A stretch of 64,000 nt of DNA from Viscum album (taxonomy: Eukaryota; Streptophyta; Magnoliopsida; Santalales; Viscaceae). Both the position numbers and the translations under genes were made by a program. This document shows positions 15,266 through 28,600 of this stretch, piece after piece. The DNA is taken from NCBI GenBank assembly GCA_963277665.1, contig OY728153.1, positions 270,356,250 to 270,420,249 of the forward strand. The letters run 5' to 3'. The notes under the pieces were generated by a model that ran no database searches, had not been told where the DNA came from, and worked only from the letters and a program-made list of their open reading frames with translations. Positions within the stretch are counted from its first letter, which is position 1, and each line of letters opens with the position of its first letter.

Positions 15266-18200
15266 AAATTGGTGTTATTCATTTCCCACTTTCTAAAAAT
15301 AAATGAAAAGGTTTAAAAGTGAGGGACAACTTCAAATCATTTAAATATTATTTTACGTTTTTTTAATAAAATCTCTTCTCCCCATTTTTTGTCACCCATT
15401 TTTCTTATCCCAATTATTAATATAAAAATTAAATTTAATAGGAGATAAGAATGAAAAAAAAATTTCTTAACAAATTGACATTAAATAATAAACTATATTT
15501 TAACTTTATCCATACTCAGAGAAAAAACCAAGAATAATCCAAAAAATATATCTCCATATAATAGCCATAATTTTATACTAACTTTGACTTCCCTTATTAT
15601 GTATTTTAAAAATATATATTCAAGAAATTTTAAAAAAATGCACTCAAATTCAACAAACTCCTCAACTTATGAAATATCAATGTATATTAATCACGATATT
15701 TTTGTTTCACAATCACTACCCCTTAGTAACAAGATTAAAAATAAACCAAAATAGAATGAGAATTGTGATTATCATACCTCAAAATTCAGTTTTTTAAAGT
15801 TTGTCCAAAATTATATATTAAGAAATGGAAAAAAACTCCAACTTCTTTAAAAAACTATTCCTCAATGATGCAGTCAAATAACCTTCATTATGGATGTTTT
15901 TCTTCAAAAAAAATTCTAATCATTTATGATACCATTTAAAGTATAATACTAATTGAGGTGATTCAAATGATATATTATAATGATAAAAATATTAATGTAC
16001 TTTATGATGGATGCATATTTCATACTATATAGGCTTCAAAACATTCAGTTAATTATAATATTTTGATACTGTATATTTAGTTACCTATATAATTTAGTAA
16101 ATATAGAAAATTATATGAATAAGATATGTGTCTATAAGCTTTTTAAGAAGAGTAGAAAGAGTAAAAATTATACGAAAACCCATTGAATATTTTATTTTCT
16201 TCCCAAAAATTATAATAACACTTTATACTTTCTTCTCCTTTGACATTACATACCTACTATTCTTTAGGAAACATGTATTTATTGATATTTTATGTGTTAT
16301 TCCTAGCCAGAATATGATTTATCAATTTATAAGTGAAAATACATTCAATGTTTTTAGTGTTATTTTTCTTCTTTTCTAATTCCTTACTAGGTTGGAAATT
16401 TACTCAGGAAATCTTTTAGAACATTCTTATCTTTATTCTTGGGAGAATATTTCTCCTTTGTACTTTTAGTATTTTTAGTTAGAGTCACTAGTTATTTCCC
16501 TTTGTATATCAACAAAGCCACTTATTTAGAAATCAATACCATGCATTTTATATCTGTATAGACAAACATTTTTCACCTTACAGACAACTTTTCAAAAACC
16601 TTTGGGATATCCTTTTTAGATAAACATTTATAAAATTCATATTTATCATTTTTGATGTCTTGAAAAAAACCAATATCACCATTACTCTCTTAGACAAATT
16701 CACTTTTAGATTCTAAATTTCATACTATAGTCTTGATATTTAAATATTTTTTTCAATGATCCATAATATATAATTTTATTATATTGTAGAATAATATCAT
16801 TATTTTTAGTATGATATCCTTTTAATTTTTCTTCATTAACTTATTGAGAGTAATTTTATTTGATCCCTTCTTTTATTTTCCCATGATGATAGTCCAAGCT
16901 TATTTTTTTACATTCTTCCTTTTTAATTTTATTGTATTAATTTCTCATCAGTATATAAATTAAACTTGATTTTTAAATTCTAACACACTTAAAAAATATC
17001 AACATATTTTTTATAATAATAAAAGAATTTATAAAGATATTTAAATATATTATTGATAGGAAAATGTTTCCCTCTCTATCAAGTCTATATATATCCATAA
17101 GGTCTCCTTTTTTCCTTTAAATATGCTACCCATAAATATAGTCTTATCATTTCCATAAGTTGATATATTTTTCCAAAAATCAATGGAATTATTCCCAAAA
17201 ATCCAACAACACCTAGAATGATCATTAAATCTTCATATTTTTTTATTTAGAAGTATTATTAATAGATGTTATTGTTTTCTATTTTTTTGTTAGAAACCCC
17301 ATTAATTTTTGATTTTTGGGAATATTAGATGATTAATGTTAATAATAACTACACTTCATGATATGAGGGATCTATTTACATTATTTTTACCTAAAACTAT
17401 CCATAATTTGATTTCAAACCTACTATAGAAGTATAAACTATATTAGTATACACATAATTTACAAAATTCTGGGATTCCTTCTTCCATGAGAATGAAATAG
17501 ATGGATCACTAGATGATATCTAAATAATTTTTCTTCATTTTAGATTCCTTTTAGAATAAGTAGTGTTTAAAAAATTTTCAATGGAAGAACTTATACTTTT
17601 ATTAATATCTTAGGAAGGTTATGGTGTTATCTATTCCAAAATTTTCAATTTCACTTCGAATTCAACAAACTTTATGTTAAGAGTTTTTTCCATGCTCAAA
17701 TGATCTCAAACTACCTTCACAATCAATTTAAAACTTCTAAAATTAATTAAATTGTATTTTTTCTACTTAAATATAGATAATTATCAAGGTTAATGGATTT
17801 AGGGATTTTAAATCTAACCATAAATTCTTAATACCATGAGTATCTTTATGAGTTTTTTAAAAGTATGGATCTCATCTTCATAAACTATTAAAATTTTAAT
17901 TTTCTCATTATTACTAAATTTTAATATATCTTGAACCAATTTAAATATTTATTTTCAAAATTTTATGGATTTATTTTTAGCTTTAGTTCTTGGATGAAAG
18001 TGTTTCTTTTTATTGAAATCTTCTAATAATGGTTTTTGTATATCTTCTCTATCATCTACCAGCTATGATTCTTTATCGTATAGTTCTTAGATAAATATAA
18101 ATGCACGTAAAAAAATTCATTATCTACTTTATTTAAAAATATTCTATCCCTAAATTATATATCATTGAAAAATATATATGATCATCCTCATCACAACTTG

Positions 18201-18516
18201 AAGTTGTTTCATAAAAAATATCAACAATAATAGATTTTTATAAAATAAATGCACTTTGATTATTTTTAGTTAATGTGGGTATATATTTTTTTATTTCAAT
18301 ATTTTTTCTATACTTTTTTGAACCTATTTTCTTTAGATTTTTAAGGGTCTTTGATAAAACCTCCACATTTATATCAATAGGCATATAATTATAATTTTTC
18401 TATCTGGATGAATTTAATTTAATTTTTTCAAATTTTCTTTTCAAATATTCTTATTAAAAACAACTGGTTAAAACCAGTAAACCCAACTAGAGGAAACCAT
18501 GTTTTCTAATTGTAGT
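15266..18516. other. Element C interior, no recognisable domains
   Basis: About 3.25 kb between the two LTRs, extremely AT-rich and full of stops in all frames. No zinc knuckle, DSG protease, reverse transcriptase or integrase motif is visible, so this is either a non-autonomous element or one decayed past recognition. See the separate entry for the minus-strand stretch at 18,100-18,440. Confidence 0.45.
18100..18440 (-). pseudogene. Degraded minus-strand coding-like stretch, unidentified
   Basis: Reading the minus strand from about 18,440 gives a run of some 100 codons with only a few stops in sequence where random frames stop every few codons. It contains lysine-rich text (SKTLKNLKKIGSKKYRK) followed by a serine/acidic patch (TTSSCDEDD, near 18,181-18,210). 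Basic and acidic tracts like these occur in gag-like proteins, but no family motif is present, so the product is not named. If real, it would put element C on the minus strand. Confidence 0.22.
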
Positions 18517-21500
18517 TTAACTTCTACTGGAATGGGTGAATTCAGATGAGGGGGTGGGTGGCTGGTTGGTGGGGGATAATTTGGTGTGACTTATTTTTTC
18601 TAAATTCTTATCCACTTACACATTACCCTTTTACAATAAACCTATTAATTTCAAAACCCTTATTACGTGTTTGTTTATAAAATATTTTTTTTATGTAATA
18701 CCAAATACCAAACAAAAGTATATAATTTTGAATGTAATTTAAATATCAAAACATAGTTTTTTACAAGGTTCAAACCTATAACAGAAACAATTCCCCTTTA
18801 TGGGTCTAGTTACTATCACAATACATAGATTATTGACTATATAACACTATTGGTTTAACTTATAAGGTTATTATCCACTACCCATATGGCATCCCATACA
18901 TACAAATCATCCCACATCGATTCCCAGCATCGTATCAGATTTATACTATATCACATAGTCTTCAATCTCCTTACTAGTATTAAAAATATTTCTTCATAAC
19001 CAAATGAATAATATTTTCTTCAATATTTAGTACAACACTACATCATTTTAATAATATCGTATCAAAAATAGTGTCTCCAAATACAATGTGATAATCTTCT
19101 ATAGTGTATTCAACTTAGTCAATTCTTGTTATCAAGTAACCAGTTCTTATACATAGTCTGATCACTAATCACTCTCATAGAATCTTCAAGTTCTTTGACT
19201 TATAATAATAGATATATAAAACCACATGTATATTGGTCTTCTTCAACTCTTCTTCGTATTATTTATTCCTTTTACATTAATATTTATAACTTCCTCAATA
19301 TAGGCTAACACTTATCCCTTACTTTTTTCCCCTCTACTTCAAGTAAATTCATTAAATATTCAATTTTTTTTATAAATTACATGATCTTCCTCAATACAAA
19401 AAAACTTATTATTAATGAATAAAGCATAAAGTTCTCATCCCCTCATTGAGATCTAATTTCTATAGTTTCTTCTCAACTTTTATATTCTTTAATAAAAAAT
19501 ATATATTATTTATAAAATCTTCATCAATATCATACGGTATTATCCAAAATACTTTACTATTCTAAAATTTATATAAATAATGAATTGAAAAATGCATAAT
19601 GGAATATACCATAATTTGAACACCATGATCAATCTAATTTTCTTAACATAATCACATGGGTGTGTTCCCTTGTTTATAAATTTTTATTTTTTCCTTGAAC
19701 TTTGTATCTATTGTGATTCTATAAGAATACCCTTTTTCATTTGACTCTAATTTTATCTCATTTTATCTTATTTAAATAATTATTTATTCTTATTCATCCA
19801 AATTACTTAGGATAATTCATCTGAAATATAAATCCACAAAATTACACATTTAAAAAAATCTATATTATTGTATTAAAATCACACCACTTTAATATTGTTG
19901 CAGTGTGGATCATTTTCTAAGAGGATGATTGTCTCTAAAATTTTAGTATAATTACCAATATGAATTTCCATTTTCCAAAACCATCACTATGTGATTACAT
20001 ACACTATAAGAAATAATTTTAGATACATTCATAAGGATTGAATAATTTATGTTCGTCTTAGGCATCATTAGATTTAAGTTCCAATAAATCCTTCAGTATT
20101 GATCACTAATTTTGATTTTTAAATTTTCATTAATGAAAATCCCATATTAATTACATAATGATATCCTCATTTTATTATCTTTTATATTATAAAAATAATG
20201 GCTTGAATGAAATTTTAAAAAATCAACATGCTATTTTGAACTTGAAAAATATCTTTAACGTCATCTAAGTTGATTTTCTTTGAATATCTATTTTAGAATT
20301 CTTAGTCTTTAATGATCTCCCAATTTTTCTATATATAAATAATACATAAGATTGAAAACATATTATTTATCAATAGTTTCAAAAAATGACATCTTATGAA
20401 TTGTATAAGATAAAACCATTTTCCCCATTTATAATAAATGGAAAAAACATCATACATATACTCCAAAAAAATAAATATTTACATAAGATGATGGAAATAG
20501 CGACATTTCCTCTTCCTCAAGTAGGAAACTATTATAGATTCTTCTGAATATAATATTTATCACTTACTTTGTAAATTTTTAGACACAATTCCTCGGAATA
20601 TGTTTCACATTCCTTTATTTTATCAAATTATAGTGTTTCTTTAACAAACATCATACATATAAAATAATCTACAATTGTATAAACCAAACACAACACTTTT
20701 CATCTTTATTTTCCAATTTTCTAATATTGAGACAGACACACATATTATATATTAATAAAATATCATACATATCATCAAAATTTGATAATTTTTTAGTTAT
20801 GAGGTAGAAAAACATGTTACATTTAAAAAAACATCGCACAAATCATCAAAATTTTCTATATTTTAAATTTTAATCCCACAAAAACATATTACATATGAAT
20901 CTTGACCTAGAAAAAATTTCACATTCAATTTAAAAAATTATAATTACTTCAAATAAGATCTAAAACTCACTCATCAAACTTAGGTTTCTTGTAATCACTT
21001 AAAATGACTATAAATAACTTAAGAAAATATCATTATATTTTCAAAGTCCTTCAACCTTAAATCCAAATTCATGTATCATATAAATGACACAATTTAGAGT
21101 ACTTCAATGTCATTCTATACCTTTAAATTATAGATTCAATTTAGACTTCTCTAAACCTTAATTAAATAGGTATTTATCACTATATTCAAAACCATTTTCG
21201 ATATGAAATCATTGAATGGTTTCTAAATATTAAAATATGCTCTTTACTTTTTTAATAATAACTATTTTAGTTATTTACTTAGTCATATATTTAAAAAATA
21301 CTTGAAACTTATAAAAGATATCGATTCTATCATTAAAAATAACTTATCATGATAATTTGTAATAAATATATCCAATCATTACATATATGGTAGTCTCTAA
21401 AATATGTATCTCAAATACAAATCTTTACCGTTATACGAAAAAAACCTTGAATATTTAAAGGAAGAAAACATCACTAGGTCTTTCATCCAATGTATTTGTA

Positions 21501-21656
21501 GCACCCTTATCTTCTCCATTAGGTTCATCTTTAATAACCCAAGGTTAAAATACATTGAATTTTATTCATACAACTGTATTAATAACAGATAAAACATCAG
21601 ATCCATTAATAAATTTTTGTTCTTTATAATTCATTCATTTTTCAATGTTAATCGCA
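18517..21656. repeat. Element C, right LTR
   Basis: 3,140 bp, two bases shorter than its partner. Its right end (TTAATCGCA) aligns with the left LTR's TTAACTTCCA. The ORF at 21,404-21,592 in it is not shared with the other LTR and is treated as chance. Confidence 0.6.
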
Positions 21657-21689
21657 TATATGTGGGGAGACTACTTATCACATCCATAT

Positions 21690-22980
21690 ATCAAAATTCA
21701 TAAAACTTAGGGACATGTTTAGGGACCACCTAAATCAACCAAAGTTATTATATATTATTCAAATCTCATCCACCATCTCCTAATACCACCCAAGACCAAT
21801 GAACAACTCTTGAGAATCTATCTCAATCTATTACAGTTAAATAATTAAATATAATAACTTATAATTAATTATTAAATTTAATTCCAAAAGGAACAATAAC
21901 CAAAAACTCATCGAGTGGTGTTAACTCACTAAAACCTCAAGAAGAACATGGAAAAATCCATTGGAAGGATTATAGTAGATCCATGAAAAAATACCCAAAA
22001 CAAAACACCCTTTCACTTTTCAATTCCATCAAATTAAAACAAAACCATAGAAAAATTCATAAAATACATGTCTCCAATGAAAAAAAACAACAAATTTCTT
22101 ACTATCACCATCTTGATACATATCATAACCAATCCATGAATACACCAATTATCTTAGCATGAATATACCATGATCTGGTGGAATTAACATAAAAACCAAG
22201 AAAAAAACATTCTAAATCTAATGAAGACGAAATGGAAGGAAAAAAGGGTAAATAGGAGAGGAAATCACATTAAACAAACTAATAATCACAAAAAAATAAC
22301 CCCCACAGTGGGAAAGATGATAGGTAATGAAGAGAGAAGAGTATTCCCAACATGGTTCTCCTTGATTCCTCTCTTTCCCTCAAAATATCCTAAGATGAAG
22401 AGCCATCCCATGGAAAAACATGGAAGTGTTCAGGTCATTATGTGACTTCCCCATATGATAGATCTCAAAACCTCTATCTATCAATGTCATGGTGCAACCC
22501 ATATGGTTCACAACATGACCACCTCAGGTAGAGGGATTGGCTGTCATCTGAGTACTATAATAGCATGATCAATCTGTATCATACTGTGATGCATATATAG
22601 CTAGAGAGGATCAATAGTCCATAAACTGTACTCCCCTATCCTCCATGGTTAATAACAATGTTTTTCAAGCTAAGGAAACCCAAATGGTAGGTTGTCACAA
22701 TGAGAACTAATGTGAAATAGTGTCACTAACTTCTCTCATGAAAAACCCACCAAGTTATGACATATGATTCCTCATATCCATATGTAAGAGTCATGGTTAT
22801 GTTGTGATACCCATGGCTATAGTGTTATTCTTAAATAAGAGTTCTTTACTTAGTAAAAAACACTCACAATAAAAGCCTTATTCATTGATCACCCCTATCA
22901 ATCCATGATGAGTTTTCTAGGAAAAAAATCATGAAATGGGTTATCCCAAACTCACTCTGACATTCACCTGAGCAGTAGAA
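21690..22980. repeat. Old direct repeat E, left copy
   Basis: Shares an 18-bp run (CATGATCTGGTGGAATTA, about 22,169, against CATGATCTGGTGGAATCA, about 24,458) and weaker collinear similarity with 24,000-25,233, at a spacing near 2.3 kb. It may be an LTR pair of a small, old element, but the ends cannot be fixed. No coding sequence is recognised. The ORF at 22,221-22,445 has no counterpart in the other copy. Confidence 0.38.
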
Positions 22981-23999
22981 ACATATCTTAGGACTCTAAC
23001 CATGTCCAAAAAATTCAGATAAGGAGGATCCAACTCTTGAAAAAAAACATAAAATCCTAATTCTCCATATATCCCCACTCTTGGAACAAAAATTCTATAT
23101 TTCCTAAAATTTCAAAAAATTGTAATGATACAGGTTATTAATACATATCCTCACATCTCAAAGTACATCTCATCTCACAACTATCCTAAAAAAAATACCC
23201 AACCCATAATTGAACAAGAAATATTAACATGATGAATCCATTTACATTCACATATTTCTTGTAAGGAAACTTATAAGGTTCCATATAGTCATCTCGGTCT
23301 CAAATCATCAACACTATCCCATACTCTTCACCCCATGGTGACCCCATATCCCATAAGACCTATCTGATCTTCGATTTAATAGAAAAGTTTGGTTCCCCTT
23401 TTAAAACCTATATCAAAACAGGGTCCAACTAACCAAAGAACATCCTGAGCTTACTCACACTAAGCCCCTTTTAAACCCAATTCCAATGATTCATGACACT
23501 TCCCATCACCCTGACATAGGTCCCATCCCACAACTACCTTAAGACATATGTTAGGACCTTCATCTAGATGGAACAATCCCTGATACACTATATCTATCTC
23601 CAATGGACTTATCCCACTCTTAGAATGTACCAATATTACAAAAAACATAAAGGAAGTAGTTCCAATCATATGTGTGTTAGATAACCATCTCACCCATAAT
23701 ACCTAAACTTAATCCGCTCATGTTTACTGACTAACCAAAGGAATAAAAAACCTTGTATATCTCAACCAAACCATTGACAATAGACCTAACTTGGTTCTCT
23801 AATAACTCAAATGACACCCTAACCCTCCCAAAAATGGTGTATCATGGTGATCCCAATTTTCTTAACTCATATTGGAGCACTTTATCCAATCCTAACAGGA
23901 ACTAGACCTCACAATTATCCACTTAGGATACACGTGGTCCTTATCCATTCTACCCAAACCCACATTCTAAATTATGAATTCATAATCATGCATAGATAA
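22981..23999. other. Unassigned repeat-like sequence between E copies
   Basis: About 1 kb, richer in C on the plus strand than its surroundings. A 77-codon minus-strand ORF (23,460-23,693) resembles nothing I recognise and its frame is not maintained beyond it. No RNA gene or structured element is seen. Confidence 0.3.
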
Positions 24000-25233
24000 G
24001 CATTTTTTAATTATGAGAGGGACCATATAACTGTTTAAAAATTTTCCATCCTCAATCATGCTCTTCCAATCCATTTCCATGTATCCTTGATCTCTTTATC
24101 CCCTATCTCAGGATAATATTTTCGAAAAGTTAATTTTAACATTTTATTATTAATTAAACAATTTTTTACAATGATCTATAATAAAAAAAATCATCAAGTA
24201 GATCCTCATGGCTAAAACCTCTTGTGAAACAACATTTCAACCACCCATGGAATGTTTTTGGAACAATTATGAGATAAATATATATCAGCCAACATTCGGT
24301 CAATGAATAATTCAATACAACTAAAATAATTTCCTTAATTAATTTTTCTAGGACACAAACATTAATTAAAACAGAAAAGTTCACACATGTTAATCATCCC
24401 AGTACATACTCTATCCAGTGATCACAAAATCCCATTTGAGGGGAATGGTTCCACATGATCTGGTGGAATCATCACTCAAACCCTAACCTAGCGGTACCAA
24501 AAATTAAAGGAAAATAAATTTGGAAAAATATGAAAGGTATCAGAGTTAATAACCTAACTGAAATAACCATGGGAAACACCAAACAACCACCCTTAATAAA
24601 AGGGGAACCAAGATAGGAAGGAGGAGGTTAAGGGCCTACCAAATAACCTCATTTCAAGCCCTCATTTCCTATAAATCATGATAGAGGATGACCTAAAGAT
24701 AGAATATCTGCCCTTATTTAAAAAACCATCATGGAGTCCCATTTTATCTTGAATTATGGGGGTTATGGTGAGAATCCCCACTTATGGGGTTGCATATTGG
24801 CATGAACCACTAGGTTATCATGCAATTCTTACCTTTAACAACAAGTTCCAATGAAACCCAAGTCTCCAAAACACGCACCTCCACTTGAAGTAACATGATA
24901 CCTCTACCTCATGAATTCCATTAAGGGAATAGAACATGGACATAGTGAAATTCTTCACCATTGATCAACCCTTATGTGATTACCCACCCACTATAGAACC
25001 ATCCTCTCCCCTCAATCAACCCTTATGGAACAACCCCTTATGATACAATGTGATCCTTCTCCCATGATTATTCTTTATACATGGTGAAATACCCCTAATT
25101 ATATCATGATCTAACTGGAATTGAAAATTTTAGTCTTATTCAAAGTGTTTTTAGTGTGGTCCCCTTTTATCCTGGTGAAATCTATTTCCTCCCTTAAAAA
25201 CTAATTTCACCCGACACATACCATGTTGCATTA
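24000..25233. repeat. Old direct repeat E, right copy, broken by element B
   Basis: Right-hand partner of 21,690-22,980. It stops at 25,233, where element B begins. The sequence beyond B (32,697 onward) does not clearly continue the left copy, so the original right edge is uncertain. The phrase ATCAACCCTTATG occurs twice within 60 bp (24,963 and 25,016). Confidence 0.36.
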
Positions 25234-27700
25234 TGGAAACCCTTGTCTTTGCTACACATTAATTCATGATTTATAACATAATATTACATATAATAAAACC
25301 CATAATAATTATGTGTCTATTTTTTTGGGAAATTATGAATATTACATAATAACTTAAAATAAGGGGCGCATTGACATTATTGAAAACTTCCATAAAATGA
25401 TCATAATATTCGATAGTACTTAAAACTGTAAGGGGTAACACAGTGACATACGTAATAAAGGGGTGAGATATAAATCCTATTAATTAAATACACACGAATT
25501 AACATTAATAATGCATTACAAGATAAAAAATAGTCATATCAATGAGACATAAAGGGTTTGAGAATTATAAACCTGAAAAATGAGGCATGATATAGCATGA
25601 TAACATAAAGGCAACATGGGAATGTGGAAAAAACATTAAACATGACTTAATAAGCATAAGTCAATGATTACCACCTAGAAACCATAAAATAATATGTTTA
25701 ATATAACATCTTATGAACCATAAATGGAATTTCATGAGACTAAAACATTACCCAATGAATTAATGCATTATATGGGTGCACCCATCATAATCATATCATG
25801 TACAAGCATAAGTGTTCCACATAGATCATATAAATAAGAACATATTTAATAAAATTTAATCCCATAATAATGGAGTGTGGATTACATATATGTTATTACC
25901 CAATATAATAATTATAATTGAAGAAATGTGAACTCCCTTTATAGGAAATGAGTATGGGTGTTCACTGCACAATTGTTTGGAATGGAGAATTGTAGTAAAC
26001 CTTATACAGCATAATGAGGGAACAAAAATGTTCATCAATGGTATTAATAATAGTGAAAGGGGTATATAATAATTTAAATGTCATAAGGTAAGTTAGGGGT
26101 AGATGGAATATCATATCCCAACATAATGATTTTGAGATAAAAGTCATAAGATAATGAAGATGCTTCAATAATGAGAAGGAGATGATCCCTTATCCTGAGA
26201 GGCTGATTCCAAATGCTTGGGAGGTGCCTCAATGGAGCTTGGGGGAACCATGAGAGGGATATATAGATCTTAGTATATAGTAGGTACGTTATATAAGGGT
26301 TTTTTTGAAGTGGAAAGAGATATTTTGTGGGTTTATATAGGAAAAGGGAGGGGAGTTCTTTATTATTTCTAAAACATATGTTTTGGACTCTATATTATAA
26401 ATTAATCAAAATAACAAACCTTACTATAGTTTTACCATTTTTTCATAAATAGAGGAGTGTATTAAATTATTTTATATGGGAAATGACTTAAATTATTTAA
26501 TAATTATGCGTGGTGATTTGGAAGTGAGTAATGTTCTTAAAGAAATTATTTTAAAACCATTAAATATTATATTCGTTTTGGAGGATTCAAAAAGGATTTA
26601 TGAAATTAATAAAATAACCTAGAAAACATATTAATATAAAGAGGAAACATAAATATACATATATATATATGTATATATACATTTTATATCATTTATTACA
26701 TTTTTCGGTCATTATTAAGTCAAAATACACACCAAATATTTATATTGTATTTAATTTTTACGAGAAATTTTGAAATTACATAAAATTAACAATTGGATAC
26801 TTTTGATGTTATGATTCCCAAAATAATATTTATTTTTTCCAAAGAAATTTATAAATATGTGAATTTTTAATTTTAAAATAGGCATCCAAATTTATTGAGA
26901 AATGATAGGGTTTTTTTTATGTTTACAGTTTTCGAACCCTTATAAAAATTACTTTTGACTTCATAAAATTATACTATCAACTATACTAAGTAAAAATTAT
27001 TTAATAATATTATTTTATCAAAATATAATTTATTTCAAATATTAATTAATTAATCATATGTAATATCTTAATTCAAATAACCTATTACCAAAAAAATATT
27101 ATTTTTGTTTTATCAAATCAAAATCATTTATAAGTAACAATAAAATGAAATAAAAATAAAAATTCTTATGTTTAAAATAAAATATAAATGCTCATATTAT
27201 AAGGATATTGATACATATACCTTTATTACATAGGAAAATTACTTAAGGGTATGGTTCATGACTATGAGACTTTCATGGGGTGGTTTCACATACATAGTTT
27301 GGGCCATGATCATGATCTAGTTGAACTTCTACTGTAAATGGTTTCGTTCATGCTTTAATTTTTGGATATTAGCTTGAACTTAAAATGAAAAAAACCTAGT
27401 GATTTAATCTTCCTTGGAAGCATCGATAAATTTCATTTACATGGCATGATCTTACTAGTTGAGGCCATCACTTCCTATTTTTATTTCAATTGGATTTGTT
27501 AAAACCTTATATTTATAATATTTATATGATCACTGTTAAACATTTATTTTTTCAGTGGTTATGATGCTAATAATCAATTTAATTTGACATAATATAATAA
27601 AACCAAATAATTTCTTGTGTTTTATATAACCATAATACATAAAAAATAATTTAAATCAACTATAAAGACAATTTTATTTATAAAAGTTAGGGTCATTACA
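25234..27700 (-). repeat. Element B, 3' LTR
   Basis: 2,467 bp, plus-strand form TGGAAACCC...GGGTCATTACA. Read on the minus strand it begins TGTAATGACCC, the same start as the element F LTR (56,519). Similar over its length to 30,234-32,696; for example 'aggaaatgagtatgggt' (25,943) matches 'aggaaatgggtatgggt' (30,938). It contains an AT dinucleotide tract near 26,657-26,678. Confidence 0.8.
26333..26340 (-). promoter_or_regulatory. TATA box in element B 3' LTR
   Basis: Minus strand CTATATAA followed by ACCCAC, the same context as 31,333-31,340 and 57,832-57,840. It lies about 1.36 kb from the LTR start, matching the U3 length of the relatives. Confidence 0.55.
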
Positions 27701-27714
27701 ATCTTTCCCCCTTT
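27701..27714 (-). other. Element B polypurine tract
   Basis: Minus-strand AAAGGGGGAAAGAT lies directly against the 3' LTR start (TGTAATGACCC). This is the expected position of the plus-strand DNA primer used in reverse transcription. Confidence 0.7.
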
Positions 27715-27992
27715 ATAAATCTCACACATTAAATTTTCATTTAACACACTAAAATATATGAGGATAACTCTACTTAATCACCTCCCCCATTTCCCATGTC
27801 ACTTATTCAAGCTTTTGGTTTCTAAAATATAACTTTGATATATTTCATTGTATTATTTGATAGAAATTTTTATATAAGATCTAAAATCTTCACCAGATTC
27901 TCATCATATGGAATATCCTTATACAACAGTACCACCATTGGATTCAGTACATGGGAGGATTCTGGTATGTAATTCCACAAGATTGATATATT
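27715..27992 (-). pseudogene. Integrase C-terminus/chromodomain remnant (element B)
   Basis: The minus strand reads NYIPESSHVLNP, matching the end of integrase in element F (KYIPDPSQVLSS at about 63,940). Then come text corresponding to YDENLVKILD and NTMKYIKVIF and, after a frameshift, VTWEMGEVIK, the part of chromovirus chromodomains that carries an aromatic-cage tryptophan. Chromodomains fused to integrase steer insertion towards methylated-histone chromatin. Several stops and at least one frameshift show that it is dead. The reading runs nearly into the polypurine tract, as in related chromoviruses. This is the clearest chromodomain in the window, since element F is cut off before its own. 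Confidence 0.66.
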
Positions 27993-27999
27993 AAAAAAA

Positions 28000-28600
28000 T
28001 CATGAACAAATTATGAGATAATGGAAACTCCCTAGGTATAAGATCGATTGAAAATATAACCTCTCAGCTAGAAGGAAGAATAAAAAATTCTTCTAGAAAC
28101 ACATCAATGTATTGCCTCAAAATAGTATGGTCTTAAAAGATGATATTTTCCTTAGACTCAATCATTTGAGATATGTATGATAAATTGTAGGGAAATAATA
28201 TCCATTCTTGAGATGCTGGTGCTAATAAAGATTCATCGTCATCCTTGCAATTCTATAGATTCTGGGGATGATTTTTAATATGAAAGTTGATTTACATATC
28301 CTGTTAGTTTATGTTGGATCTATATAAGGGAATCCAATCCATACATATAATTGCATCAAATTACACCAAAGGTTGTATCACAAGGTTCATTGGGAAGTTA
28401 AAACCACAAAATTTGATAGGGGGATTTATATACTTGGGATGTAATAATTGTTCCATTTACTATTTTCAATGACAACATCCATGATTTGTGGTAGTTTTTG
28501 AATAGTTATAATAAACATGAATGATATGAAGGAATTTGTAAAAATATAATGAAAAAGTACATACACTATTATTTAATGAGTAACTATCATACCAATCACC
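28000..28600 (-). pseudogene. Protease and pre-RT linker remnant (element B)
   Basis: The minus strand is alignable with element F from the protease start (F 60,790) to just before the reverse transcriptase: NSFISF for THSFIS, LPQIMDV for PPQIMEV, YVWIGFPYIDP for [18 protein letters not shown] identical, then FSIDLIPREFPLSHNLF for [17 protein letters not shown]. The catalytic DSG is not preserved. Similarity ends at about 28,000, where sequence jumps to the integrase C-terminus. Confidence 0.62.

Larger units (their letters stand above)
12124..21656. mobile_element. Element C: ancient LTR retrotransposon, 9.5 kb
   Basis: Two direct repeats of almost equal length (12,124-15,265 and 18,517-21,656) surround a 3,251-bp interior. 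The left repeat starts TGAAGTTA and ends TTAACTTCCA, so its ends are near inverted repeats and have the TG...CA form. The 5 bp outside are TGCAT (left) and TATAT (right), which differ only by two transitions, consistent with a decayed target duplication. No gag, protease or reverse transcriptase motif can be read. Orientation is unresolved: a TTGGT..T.A stretch three bases after the left LTR (15,269) weakly suggests a plus-strand primer site, whereas the only coding-like stretch is on the minus strand. Confidence 0.62.

Noticed and set aside
23460..23693. Minus-strand ORF of 77 codons as a pol fragment
   Set aside because: Compared by eye with the element F protease, reverse transcriptase and integrase text; no motif matches.
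26657..26690. AT dinucleotide tract as a functional element
   Set aside because: Simple low-complexity sequence, expected in such AT-rich DNA.
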